Below, in pieces: positions 1 to 9,100 of a stretch of 45,076 nt of DNA (position 1 is the stretch's first letter; each line of letters starts with the position of its first letter). The stretch is from an uncultured Aureispira sp. GTDB lineage: Bacteria > Bacteroidota > Bacteroidia > Chitinophagales > Saprospiraceae. The DNA is taken from assembly GCA_937942475.1 (NCBI GenBank), contig CALDEP010000008.1, positions 1-45,076 of the forward strand. Reading direction: 5' to 3'. The position numbers and the translations under genes were made by a program. The notes below the pieces were generated by a model. It had not been told where the DNA came from. It saw nothing but the letters and a program-made list of their open reading frames with translations, and ran no database searches.

Positions 1-99
1 GTCATTGTGTTGGACGAAGAAGGAACGGTTACGTATACAGAATTGGTGGAAGACATTGTTCAGGAACCAAATTATGCTGCGGCATTAGCTGCTCTTTAA
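1..99 (+). CDS. tpx: Thiol peroxidase, C-terminal 32 codons (5' end outside window)
   Basis: The window opens inside a reading frame that ends at a TAA at 97-99. The translated tail (VIVLDEEGTVTYTELV, then EPNYAAALAAL) matches the C-terminus of bacterial thiol peroxidase Tpx. In that family a strand ending in a YTELV-like segment is followed by a short helix and an AALAAL ending. Tpx is a periplasmic or cytosolic peroxiredoxin that reduces lipid hydroperoxides with thioredoxin. The peroxidatic cysteine region lies outside the window, so activity cannot be judged. A strong terminator follows 44 bases downstream. The identification rests on 32 residues only. Confidence 0.75.
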   Translation, partial: VIVLDEEGTVTYTELVEDIVQEPNYAAALAAL

Positions 100-143
100 G
101 TTATTATAAGTAAAAAAATAAGTTAGTTTAATCTAACAAAAGG

Positions 144-175
144 GAGCTGTTTTATAAAACAGCTCTTTTTTTTTT
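144..175 (+). terminator. Intrinsic terminator of tpx
   Basis: Positions 144-165 are a perfect 22-base palindrome (GAGCTGTTTTA and its complement) followed at once by a run of ten T. It lies 44 bases after the tpx stop. Confidence 0.85.
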
Positions 176-236
176 GTTATTTTTTTGAGGTTTTTAGTAC
201 CTATAAGCATCGTTCAAATTAATGCTGTTGTACTAA

Positions 237-458
237 AAATGCCTTTACCCACGATCAAAATTAGATGACATCAATCAAGCACAACGCTTGACAACACACC
301 CTGCCTTTTGGTCTCCTTTCATTCAATTCGGAGATGCCAGCCCAATCCAATTAAAAACAAAACAGGGATCTTTTCCTTGGTTGTTTTCAGTACTTCTAGG
401 ACTTTGCACCCTCCTTTTTGCCTTGTATTGGTTTTGGTCAAAAAAACGTAGAGGCTAA
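237..458 (+). pseudogene. Decayed C-terminal remnant of a CHAT-domain protein
   Basis: An open frame runs from a stop at 234-236 to a TAA at 456-458 with no ATG in it. Its translation contains LDDINQAQRLTTHPAFWSPF followed by IQFGD. This resembles the last block of CHAT (caspase-like) domains, where a helix with an AQ motif is followed by HPxYWAxFxLxGD. After it comes a hydrophobic stretch (WLFSVLLGLCTLLFALYWFW) and a basic tail KKRRG, a C-terminal membrane anchor. The catalytic His/Cys part and the usual N-terminal TPR repeats are missing. The tpx terminator sits about 60 bases upstream, so the rest has been deleted. It is most simply read as a relic. The family call rests on one motif of about 25 residues. 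Confidence 0.5.
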
Positions 459-560
459 GATTATTGGGATAACTATAAAGCTTATTACAAGTTTCTATCT
501 ATTTCTTGTACTTTGTAGTCCTCATTTGTCATTTATATCAAAAATACATCCTTACGGTCT

Positions 561-1622
561 ATGAATATTTCTAAAAAGAAACCTTGTTTTCCAATTTCTG
601 AAAACCTAAAAAAATACTTAGATGACTATGACCGAACTCAAGATTTGCCTATTTCGTACAACGATTTGACCAATTGGTTTGAGTCGGCTGCGATTTATGA
701 TAGCAATGGAAACGATACCTTGTGGGAATCTGTTTTGTATCATCCTACCTTCCAAGATGAAATAGAAGCTGCCTTGACCTTTATTTATGGGTCCCTAAAG
801 ACAGATGGAAACATGGAAGTCATCGAACATCTTCGAATTAGCCGAATTGATTATTGCCTTTTTGGAAATTCCAAGCCGTTCCGTATTCGTATTGTTAATA
901 CCTTAAATGACAACCACGATTATTTTTACATCAAAAAAGCAGATGCTTCTAGAGTCTATGGTTTAGAATTGGAACACATCCTTAGTCCCAACCGATTGGA
1001 GTTTATTGTAGATGAGAACACCTTGGTTGAGGAACATATTCCTGGCATTCCTGGCGATGCATTTTTAGATTATTATATAGAAACACCCACCTTTTTAAAA
1101 GGTTATGCCGCCAAAGAGTTTGTCAAGTTCAACGAGCGTTGTTTTGTGATGTTGTTGGGCGATATGCGCTCTTATAATTATGTGGTTGATGTCACGCCTG
1201 ATTTTGATAAGGAACAATACCGTGTTCGAGCCATTGATTTTGATCAAGTCTGTTATGAAGGTCGTAAGAATCATTATTTGCCACAGTTTTATAAAGAAAA
1301 TTATAAAATTGTCAAGTTTTGTATGGAAGCCTTGCATCCTACGACGGTCAATCAATACAAGTACGAAGAACGTACTTTGATGAAAAAGCGGTATCAAGTT
1401 GCTCAAAAGCGGGTCAAGCATTTGCTAAACAGCATGTCAAAAGATACTTTGTCAACCAAAGAAAAGCGTCGTTCTTTGAGCAAAGATTTGAATGCTTATC
1501 ACGATACCAACAAATTCTCTAGAATGAATTCTATGGGAAAAATCTTGCGCTTGCACATGACATTGATGTTAGGAAAACCAAAGCCTAAGAAGTTGACGGG
1601 GCTTAGTTATAAAAAATTGTAA
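561..1622 (+). CDS. Conserved hypothetical protein with a kinase-like (PKL/APH) fold signature
   Basis: A 353-residue cytosolic protein without signal peptide or membrane segment. I do not recognise a named family. The middle shows the order of motifs expected of the protein-kinase-like/aminoglycoside phosphotransferase fold: a strand with YFYIKK (K125/K126), a helix with E136/E138, a hinge-like VEEHIPGIPGD, then GDMRSYNYVV with D201 and N206 spaced five apart as in the Brenner motif HGDxxxxN, and AIDFDQ with D226 in the place of the metal-binding Asp. The C-terminal 100 residues are lysine/arginine-rich and helical. The motif assignment is inference; the usual His before Gly-Asp is absent (LLGD). 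It stands alone between the CHAT relic and a convergent secreted-protein gene, with which it shares a hairpin terminator. Confidence 0.6.
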   Translation: MNISKKKPCFPISENLKKYLDDYDRTQDLPISYNDLTNWFESAAIYDSNGNDTLWESVLYHPTFQDEIEAALTFIYGSLKTDGNMEVIEHLRISRIDYCLFGNSKPFRIRIVNTLNDNHDYFYIKKADASRVYGLELEHILSPNRLEFIVDENTLVEEHIPGIPGDAFLDYYIETPTFLKGYAAKEFVKFNERCFVMLLGDMRSYNYVVDVTPDFDKEQYRVRAIDFDQVCYEGRKNHYLPQFYKENYKIVKFCMEALHPTTVNQYKYEERTLMKKRYQVAQKRVKHLLNSMSKDTLSTKEKRRSLSKDLNAYHDTNKFSRMNSMGKILRLHMTLMLGKPKPKKLTGLSYKKL

Positions 1623-1657
1623 AAAAACAAGGTTCCAAGCACTTTAAAAGTATACTT

Positions 1658-1724
1658 AAAACGTTTCAAAAAAAGAGAGAATGCTAAGCTTTCGCCCAAC
1701 ATTCTCCTCTTCACAAAACGTTTT
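1658..1724. terminator. Large hairpin between convergent genes (bidirectional terminator candidate)
   Basis: The outer arms AAAACGTTT (1658-1666) and AAACGTTTT (1716-1724) enclose inner arms at 1673-1683 and 1700-1711 that pair over 11 bp with one bulged base. The hairpin lies between the stops of the plus-strand gene ending at 1622 and the minus-strand gene ending at 1751. Confidence 0.6.
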
Positions 1725-1750
1725 AATTTTTCAAATAAATAAGTTCTTAC

Positions 1751-3127
1751 TTATCTACTGATAACCACCTTTTTAGTTGTTACAGATAAACCATTCGATA
1801 TTTTCACTAAGTAAGTACCGTTGTACAACGTTTTAACATCAAAATAAGCCAATGTTTGTCCTTTGTTGATGCTACTTTGTTTTACTTGTCTTCCTGTGAT
1901 ATCTAGCAACTCTACTTGCAAATCTTCTTTGACCAAACCACCTACTTGAATCGCTATGATGTTTGATGCAGGACTTGGAAATACATTGATATTCATATCA
2001 TCCAAAGAAGTAGTTTCTGTAAGACTTGTATTTGTTGGTGTGTACGTTGTTACTGTTTCTGTAATTGAAGCAATAGAACGATTGGCAGATACACCATAAA
2101 AAGTTGGTCCAACCACATAAGGATAAGCAGAAGTCCAATCACTATTTACCGTCGCAAAGTAAGCGTAAATTCCATTTGGATACTCAGGCGTTATACAAAA
2201 ACGACCATTGTGCTCATCTAAATAGGCTTCTGAAGTATTTGAAACCCACTCATAATCTTCTCTAAAATAACCTAAATAATAAGTCGCACTAACTGCTGGC
2301 CCATCATCTACATCTGTTCCATCTGCATGATGTGTTCTTACCGTTATATTTCTAAGTTCATAACCTGATTTAATTCTAGTAATTCCACCCGTACCATTTG
2401 CATTTGCATACCCATAAGCACCATAAATAGGAAAACCATCATAGGCATAACCAATCAAAGGAGCATGTGCCATGCTGTCAATAGCATACAAACCATCTGC
2501 GTCGTATAAATTACAAATTGTTGAGGTAATATTTTGATCTAACTTAAAAGCCGATGGGTTTTGGTGATGGTGATAATTCCCCATTGCTGGATGTCCTTTC
2601 GAACAGTCAAATCCTGGCAATTCATTAGGAACAGCATCTCTACTCCAATCTGTTGAAGCCATTGGTCCTCCTGGACATGGTGTGTTTCCTGGTCCTCCAC
2701 ACAAGCTATTGGTCGCAGTATTCCAACCTACTCCATCACGAAAATCAAATAAAGCAACTCCATTGATAAAAATACCAATGTTACCTCCATTCGTAGCGGT
2801 TGGCGTTCCTGTGTTTTCTACTGGATTCAAAGGAATCTGAAAAATAGCTCCTTGAGCTGTTGCTTGAGAAGGATTACCATCCAAAAATGGTCCTGTAGGA
2901 TATGCAGGAACGCCTTCTGTTGTCACATAGGCATAGGTAGCAGAATAGGCTACTTGCTGGCAATTTACTAGTGTTCCGTTACTAACGGCAGTAGAATTAC
3001 CAGACACATAATAGGTCCCTGTTTGGGTGGTATTTTGAAGCCATCCAGTGATTGCTGGATTTAATTGTGCTTGCATTTCGTTGAAGCAGCAAAAGCTCAA
3101 AAGAATTGGTAAAAATAATTTGTTCAT
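1751..3127 (-). CDS. Secreted YHYH-domain protein with type IX secretion sorting domain
   Basis: A 458-residue secreted protein. Residues 1-20 form a signal peptide ending in MQAQ. The body carries the YHYH-family signature GNYHHHQNP (Y185-H188) with surrounding GYAYDGFPIYG and HHADGTDVDDG segments typical of that domain (Pfam YHYH). The function of the domain is not established; copies occur in secreted proteins of marine bacteria. The last 80 residues (from about INVFPSPASN to TTKKVVISR) form a type A Por/T9SS sorting domain, so the protein should cross the outer membrane by the type IX system and be released or anchored. The composition is rich in Gly, Asn, Thr and Tyr, as expected of an extracellular protein. 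It is monocistronic, divergent from the DPP IV-type peptidase gene and convergent with the kinase-like gene. Confidence 0.85.
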   Translation of the reverse strand: MNKLFLPILLSFCCFNEMQAQLNPAITGWLQNTTQTGTYYVSGNSTAVSNGTLVNCQQVAYSATYAYVTTEGVPAYPTGPFLDGNPSQATAQGAIFQIPLNPVENTGTPTATNGGNIGIFINGVALFDFRDGVGWNTATNSLCGGPGNTPCPGGPMASTDWSRDAVPNELPGFDCSKGHPAMGNYHHHQNPSAFKLDQNITSTICNLYDADGLYAIDSMAHAPLIGYAYDGFPIYGAYGYANANGTGGITRIKSGYELRNITVRTHHADGTDVDDGPAVSATYYLGYFREDYEWVSNTSEAYLDEHNGRFCITPEYPNGIYAYFATVNSDWTSAYPYVVGPTFYGVSANRSIASITETVTTYTPTNTSLTETTSLDDMNINVFPSPASNIIAIQVGGLVKEDLQVELLDITGRQVKQSSINKGQTLAYFDVKTLYNGTYLVKISNGLSVTTKKVVISR

Positions 3128-3249
3128 AATGTTCTGTTTTTATTAAGTTTGTTGATTAGACGATATTAATTTCCTTATCCCTCGTTTGGCTAGGGAAAGA
3201 AACGTTAAGGGTACAATTTTCAAACAACTAGACGACACGAATCTATCAA

Positions 3250-3283
3250 TTGTACACTTTGGTAGAAATAGAATTTAACTTTG
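3250..3283 (+). promoter_or_regulatory. Bacteroidota-type promoter of the DPP IV-type gene
   Basis: TTG (3250-3252) is followed after 23 bases by TAACTTTG (3276-3283), matching the -33 TTG / -7 TAnnTTTG consensus. The predicted start lies about 60 bases before the ATG. Confidence 0.55.
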
Positions 3284-3349
3284 GTATTTAGTTTGTATCT
3301 TTAAGCAGTACACTAACAGTCAAATTATTTCAACAAGAAAATTTATACC

Positions 3350-5494
3350 ATGAAAAATAGTTTTTTCATACTTACCTTTTTAAGCATTTGTTATACCGCT
3401 TCTGCGCAATTAAAGGACATTAATATCCCTCAAATTTGGGAGGATTATAAGTTTTATCCTAAAATGGTTCCTGGTTTTAACTTCATGGAGGATGGCAAGC
3501 ATTATTCTGTTCAAAAAAGCAGCGAAATCGTTCAGTACGACTTAACCTCTGGAGAACAAACCAATGTTATTTATAGTGCGAAGGATATTAACTTTTCTAG
3601 CTATACCTTTAGTGCCGATGAAAATAAGATCGTTTTGGAGACCGATAGAGAGCAAATTTATCGTCGCTCGTCCAAAGCTAATTTTTATGTTTGGGATCGC
3701 AAATCAGAAAAATTAACCCCTGTTTCTAAAGAAGGGAAACAACGTTATGCTACCTTGGATGCCAAAGGAAACAAGATTGCTTTTGTTCGTGGAAACAACC
3801 TGTTCTACAAGGAGGTAAATGCTGCTAAAGAAGTGCAAATCACGACTGACGGAGAGCAAAACAAAATTATCAATGGTGCAACAGACTGGGTTTATGAAGA
3901 AGAGTTTGCCATGTCTAGTGCTTTTGTTTGGTCGCCAGAAGGAAGCAAAATTGCTTTTTTGCGTTTTGACGAAACGGCTGTAAAAGAGTTTACTTATACC
4001 ACTTATGATAATGAGCTGTATCCTATTTATAATACCTTCAAATATCCCAAAGCGGGTGAGGTGAACTCTGATGTAAGTGTTCACATTTACGATTTGGCTA
4101 CCAAAAAAATTACGCAAGTACAAGTAAAAGGAGACAAAGATCAATACATTCCACGCATCAAATGGATGGATGAAAATCAACTTTGTGTCACGCGTCTAAA
4201 TCGTCACCAAAATGATTTGACTTTGTTGATTGCCAATCCTAAAAATGGAAAAACAAGTGTCTTGTTGCACGAAGAAAACAAATACTTTATTGATGTACAT
4301 GATAATTTGACCTTTCTGGAAAAAGATGAATTCATCTGGACTAGCGATGACGATGGTTATAACCACATCTATGTTTATAACATGAAGGGCAAAAAAGTAC
4401 GTCAATTGACCAAAGGTAATTTTGATGTGATTCGTTTTTATGGTATTAACAAAAAAACCAAAGAACTTTATTTCCAAGCAGCAGCAGAAAGCGCCATGCA
4501 CAGAGGCGTTTACAGTACTGCTTTGGCTGGAGGTAAAATGAAAGCGCTACACACCCAAAAAGGGGTGAACAAAGCACAATTTAGTAGCACTTTTGACTAT
4601 TACGTCAACACTTATTCTAACGCTACAACGCCTCCTTCTTACAAGGTTTACGAAACGAAGGCAAATAAATTGGTTCGTACAATAGAAGATAATAAAGGCT
4701 TAAATACGCAATTGAAGGAATACAACATGGGTAAACATACGTTCTTTGAGTTTACCAATACCGATTCGGTTGTTTTGAATGGTTGGATGATAAAACCAGC
4801 TGATTTTGATCCAAAGAAAAAATACCCTGTCTTTATGTATGTTTATGGTGGTCCTGGTCGCCAAACGGTTATGGACGAATGGGGTGGTCAAAACTACATG
4901 TGGTTCCAAATGTTGGCTCAAAAGGGCTACATCGTGGTTTCTGTTGATAATAGAGGAACAGATGCTCGTGGAGAGGCTTTTCGTAAATCTACTTATATGA
5001 ATTTAGGTGGTTTGGAAACGAAAGATCAAATTGATGTCGCCAAATACTTTGCCAACAAACCATTTGTTGATTCAGAGCGAATTGGAATTTTTGGTTGGAG
5101 TTTTGGAGGGTATTTATCCACTTCTTGTTTGGCGAAAGCAGCAGATGTTTTCAAAATGGCGATTGCTGTAGCACCCGTTATCAACTGGAAATGGTATGAC
5201 ACCATCTACACAGAACGTTTCATGCGTACGCCAAAAGAAAATGACAAGGGATATGAAGATAATTCTCCGATCAATTTTGCAGGGCAAATTCGTGGCAACT
5301 ACTTATTGGTACATGGTATGGCAGATGATAATGTGCATTTCCAAAATGCGGCTGAAATGTCTAGCGCCTTAGTATCTAAGAACATTCCTTTTGAGGAGGC
5401 TTTCTATATGAACAAAAATCATGGTATTTATGGGGGCTATACGCGCTCTCATTTGTATAATAAGATGACCAATTTTGTTTTGAATAATTTGTAG
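3350..5494 (+). CDS. Secreted dipeptidyl peptidase IV-type prolyl peptidase (S9B)
   Basis: A 714-residue protein with a signal peptide (residues 1-19, ending SASAQ). Residues about 40-440 form the eight-bladed beta-propeller. DWVYEEE at 179-185 is the substrate N-terminus-binding double-Glu motif of DPP IV. The C-terminal alpha/beta hydrolase domain holds the nucleophile in GWSFGG (S584), the Asp in GMADDNVHF (D659) and the His in KNHGIYGG (H691); the spacings match DPP IV. It should remove X-Pro or X-Ala dipeptides from peptide N-termini in the periplasm. The length equals that of bacterial DPP IV and all key residues are present, so it is judged active. It is transcribed alone: it has its own promoter and a strong terminator. 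Confidence 0.93.
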   Translation: MKNSFFILTFLSICYTASAQLKDINIPQIWEDYKFYPKMVPGFNFMEDGKHYSVQKSSEIVQYDLTSGEQTNVIYSAKDINFSSYTFSADENKIVLETDREQIYRRSSKANFYVWDRKSEKLTPVSKEGKQRYATLDAKGNKIAFVRGNNLFYKEVNAAKEVQITTDGEQNKIINGATDWVYEEEFAMSSAFVWSPEGSKIAFLRFDETAVKEFTYTTYDNELYPIYNTFKYPKAGEVNSDVSVHIYDLATKKITQVQVKGDKDQYIPRIKWMDENQLCVTRLNRHQNDLTLLIANPKNGKTSVLLHEENKYFIDVHDNLTFLEKDEFIWTSDDDGYNHIYVYNMKGKKVRQLTKGNFDVIRFYGINKKTKELYFQAAAESAMHRGVYSTALAGGKMKALHTQKGVNKAQFSSTFDYYVNTYSNATTPPSYKVYETKANKLVRTIEDNKGLNTQLKEYNMGKHTFFEFTNTDSVVLNGWMIKPADFDPKKKYPVFMYVYGGPGRQTVMDEWGGQNYMWFQMLAQKGYIVVSVDNRGTDARGEAFRKSTYMNLGGLETKDQIDVAKYFANKPFVDSERIGIFGWSFGGYLSTSCLAKAADVFKMAIAVAPVINWKWYDTIYTERFMRTPKENDKGYEDNSPINFAGQIRGNYLLVHGMADDNVHFQNAAEMSSALVSKNIPFEEAFYMNKNHGIYGGYTRSHLYNKMTNFVLNNL

Positions 5495-5531
5495 AGATAG
5501 AAACAAGAACAGAAGTATTAAATATTTACAT

Positions 5532-5573
5532 AATAGGCAAATCATTCAAATGAATGATTTGCCTATTTTTTTT
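5532..5573 (+). terminator. Intrinsic terminator of the DPP IV-type gene
   Basis: A perfect 16-bp stem (5532-5547 with 5552-5567) with a 4-base loop is followed by a T run. Confidence 0.9.
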
Positions 5574-5616
5574 AAGAATGATTACAATCATCTTCCAAGT
5601 TGACGGCTATCATCAA

Positions 5617-5643
5617 TTGATCTAGGGTCATGCCCTATCTTTG
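5617..5643 (+). promoter_or_regulatory. Promoter of the small membrane protein gene
   Basis: TATCTTTG (5636-5643) is an exact TAnnTTTG box. A TTG lies at 5617-5619, 16 bases upstream, slightly shorter than the usual spacer. The ATG is 31 bases downstream. Confidence 0.5.
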
Positions 5644-5674
5644 AATTATTAATTGATACCAAAACAAACAAATC

Positions 5675-6055
5675 ATGACTACTATAACTGCCAACAACCA
5701 CAAGCCTTTCCAACAAACAACTACTGCTACAAAACAAGTAGTTACTAACAAAGGTCTTGTTCAACGATATTTAAGTTTTTGTGACGATCAGATGAAGAAT
5801 AGAATGACTTGGTTCTTATTTCCTGCTCTAATTTTACCTTGTCTATTTATGCCTTTAGCTATTTTTGCTTTGTTGAACTTTGCGGGTACAGGTACTCTGT
5901 TCTCTATGTACTTAATGGGTGGTATGTCTTTATTTATTGCAGGTTTGGTTGCCAATGTTGGTAATATGACAACAAGAGTGACGATTTCTTTATTCTTTGC
6001 TGCTGCAATTTGGAACATTGTATTTCCTTTAATTAGTCTTCTTATAGTTGGCTAG
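5675..6055 (+). CDS. Small hypothetical inner-membrane protein
   Basis: A 126-residue protein of no recognised family. Residues 1-45 are polar and Thr/Gln-rich. Three hydrophobic helices follow at about residues 46-68, 75-95 and 101-125, with the conserved-looking short loops MYLMGGMS and GNMTTRV between them. The polar N-terminus probably lies in the cytoplasm. The gene has its own promoter box and its own terminator, so it is a single-gene unit. No function can be assigned. Confidence 0.7.
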   Translation: MTTITANNHKPFQQTTTATKQVVTNKGLVQRYLSFCDDQMKNRMTWFLFPALILPCLFMPLAIFALLNFAGTGTLFSMYLMGGMSLFIAGLVANVGNMTTRVTISLFFAAAIWNIVFPLISLLIVG

Positions 6056-6086
6056 ACTCCATAATAAATAGTTTTGAAATTCTCTT

Positions 6087-6113
6087 AGAGCCCTTTTCGG
6101 GCTCTTTTTTTTT
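6087..6113 (+). terminator. Intrinsic terminator
   Basis: AGAGCCC (6087-6093) and GGGCTCT (6099-6105) form a 7-bp stem with a 5-base loop, followed by nine T. Confidence 0.88.
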
Positions 6114-6192
6114 GTTAAAAAATAACTTCTATATTAGAGGTGATTAAGAAAGAACAATTCTGTAAAATAGTTAAGGTCTAAAGGAAAGCTAC

Positions 6193-9100
6193 ATGGCAAA
6201 GCGCACACAATATGGACAAACTTGGTGGGGAAAACAATGGTTAAATGCTTTGGTAAACATTGATTATAGCAATCGATTGCCACGAGGAAGAACCTATGCG
6301 AATAAAGGGGCTGTAATGGGCTTTAGCATTGCCAGTCATTTGATTGCCGCAAAGGTGCAGGGAAGCCAGCGCAAACCTTACGAACAGGATATTTCATTAC
6401 AGCCTTTTACAGAACAGGAAAAGGAGCTGATCATTGAAACAGTAGCAGATAACATGGTGGTCTTAGCCGCATTGTTGAGTCGCCAAATCCCCAAAGAATT
6501 GGATCAATTATTACAAAAACAAGGCATCCAACTCTTTCCTAGCGATTGGCGAGATTTGAATATGCATTGCTCCTGCCCTGACTGGGCAGTCCCTTGCAAA
6601 CATTTGGCAGCAGTGGTTTATCTCATTGCAAATGAAATTGACAAAAACCCCTTTAATTTATTTGAATTAAGAGGTTTGTCTTTGTTAGATGAATTAGAAA
6701 AAAGGGATATTCTAAGCTTAGATAACAAAAAAGAAACTTACTTTAAGTTTGATAATTTTGTTCCTCCTGCGTCCATGCCTTCTTATTTGGGCAAGGTATC
6801 TTTGGATGAATTCGATCAACTGTCCTTTTCCTTGCCACAAGAAAACTCTAATACCTTATTCCAACTCTTGGACGATATTACTTTATTTTATTCGGATAGT
6901 GATTTCAAAAAAGTATTAGACAAATTATACAAAACCACCGAGCGCTCCCTTATAAAACAACTCAATTCAACGAAAGAAGAAGCGGACGATGCCTTGCATA
7001 AATCACTGGTCTCTAGCAACCAAATTCAGCTGATTCTAAACAAAGAAGGTTATTGTGATACTATCCATCTATTTAATCCCAAAACAGCGCAAGAAGAGAC
7101 TCTATTTAGTGTTAACACTAAAAATACGCCTAAATTAATTGCTCTATTAGAAAGCACTACTTGGGGAAGTCTTGGAGCCTATCCCAAAGAATGGATTGCC
7201 ATTTATGCCGTGTATTGTTTTGTCAAAAACTTGGTCATGACGCATAATTATATGCCTAGACTAATTGAAGTTGGCAAGAAATATAGAATTCAGTGGATTC
7301 CTGCCGACATTAGTACTGAAGTAAAAAAGGCACAAGAAGCCTTGCTCGCCTTTTGTCCTGATAATTTACTGCTTTGGAAAAACACAAAAGAAACCACTTC
7401 AAGGTTTACCAGAGTAGAACAATTAAGAGCCCTCTGTGATCTATTTATAGGAGAATGGGTTTATGCAGCAAATGATGATTGGTGTTCTGCCAAACGGAAA
7501 AACGATCAAAAGGTTCTGTCTTGTTTTATAAGAAGGCTTCCTATTTTTTTTAATAATATTGGTGAACAAGAAACGCCTTCTAGCCTACAGCTTTGGCTAA
7601 AAAAGTTCTACCTCAAACACAAACGATATGTTCCTTTGCTTCGAGTAGAGGAAGCCAAAAAAGGTTTTTCTTTGAATTTACAAATGGAGGACAGCCAAAA
7701 CAAAGAAAAATTACCGATTCATTGGCATTCATTTTTAACTAAAAAAGCCTACAAAGCGCATTGTTTGGATGCCGTGCAGGATATTCAGTCCTTGGTGCAT
7801 TACCTCCCTAGTTTATCTGATTTATTACAAAAAGAACCAAAACCCAATTTATATTTTAGTGAAAATGATTTTGAAGATGTCTTTTTTAGAGTCATGCCGC
7901 TCTTACAATTATTGGGCATCTCGGTTTTATTACCAAAATCCCTTCGACGCATTCTCTTTCCAAAGCTTTCGATGAGCATTAGCAAAAATGGAAACGAAAC
8001 GAGTGCTAATTTTATGATGGTATCTGATATGCTCACCTTTGATTGGCGGGTTGCGATTGGAGATCAACTTTTGACCGCAGAAGAATTTAGGGCTTTGGTT
8101 GCTCAAAAATCGGGTTTGGTAAAATTACAAAACCAATACGTACACATAGACCCTAAGGAACTCCAAAAATTGCTCAAACAATTGGAGGCAAGCCCTAGTT
8201 TGAAGGCACAGGATTTGATGCAGGCGGCTCTTTCTGAAAACTATCAAGGCGCATCGGTTTTAGTTGGAAAGAAAGTACAAGAAACTTTGGCTAAAATTCG
8301 CCAAATAAAAGAAATTGCCTTGCCCAAAGGGCTTCAAGCGACCTTACGTCCTTATCAGCACAGTGGTTATTCTTGGTTGTATAAGAATGCTCAATTGGGC
8401 ATGGGGGCGATTTTGGCAGATGATATGGGCTTAGGAAAGACTTTACAGGTGATTACTTTATTGCTGAAGTTTAAGGAAGAACAATTGCTAGAAAAGAAGA
8501 AAGCATTGATTATTGTTCCGACTTCTTTATTAACAAATTGGCAAAAAGAGGTGGAAAAATTTGCACCAAAACTTGAGGTAGCCATTTATCATGGTCCCAA
8601 ACGAAGCATTCCTACCACCTTTGATTTGTTGGTCACCAGTTATGGTGTTTTGCGTTCGGATGCCAAACTTTTGAAGCAACGAAAATGGTATTTAACGGTT
8701 ATTGATGAAGCACAACACATCAAAAATGTATCGACAGTACAAACTAAAATGGTGAAGTCCATAAAAGCCGATAATTATATTGCCATGAGTGGTACGCCTG
8801 TTGAAAATCGACTGTCGGAATATTGGTCTATCATGGATTTTGCCAACAAGGGCTACTTAGGCACTTTGAGTAAGTTTAACACTAACTTTGCCAAACCAAT
8901 TCAACAAAACCACGACAAAAAACGCCTAGAAACCTTCCGCACCATTACGAGTCCCTTTATCCTTCGTCGCCTAAAATCTGATCGAAGTATTATCCAGGAT
9001 TTGCCCGAAAAAATTGAAACGGATTATTATACTAGCCTAGAAAAAGAACAGGCTGCTGTTTATGAGAATCTAGTTAAAAACACGCTAAAAGATATTAACA

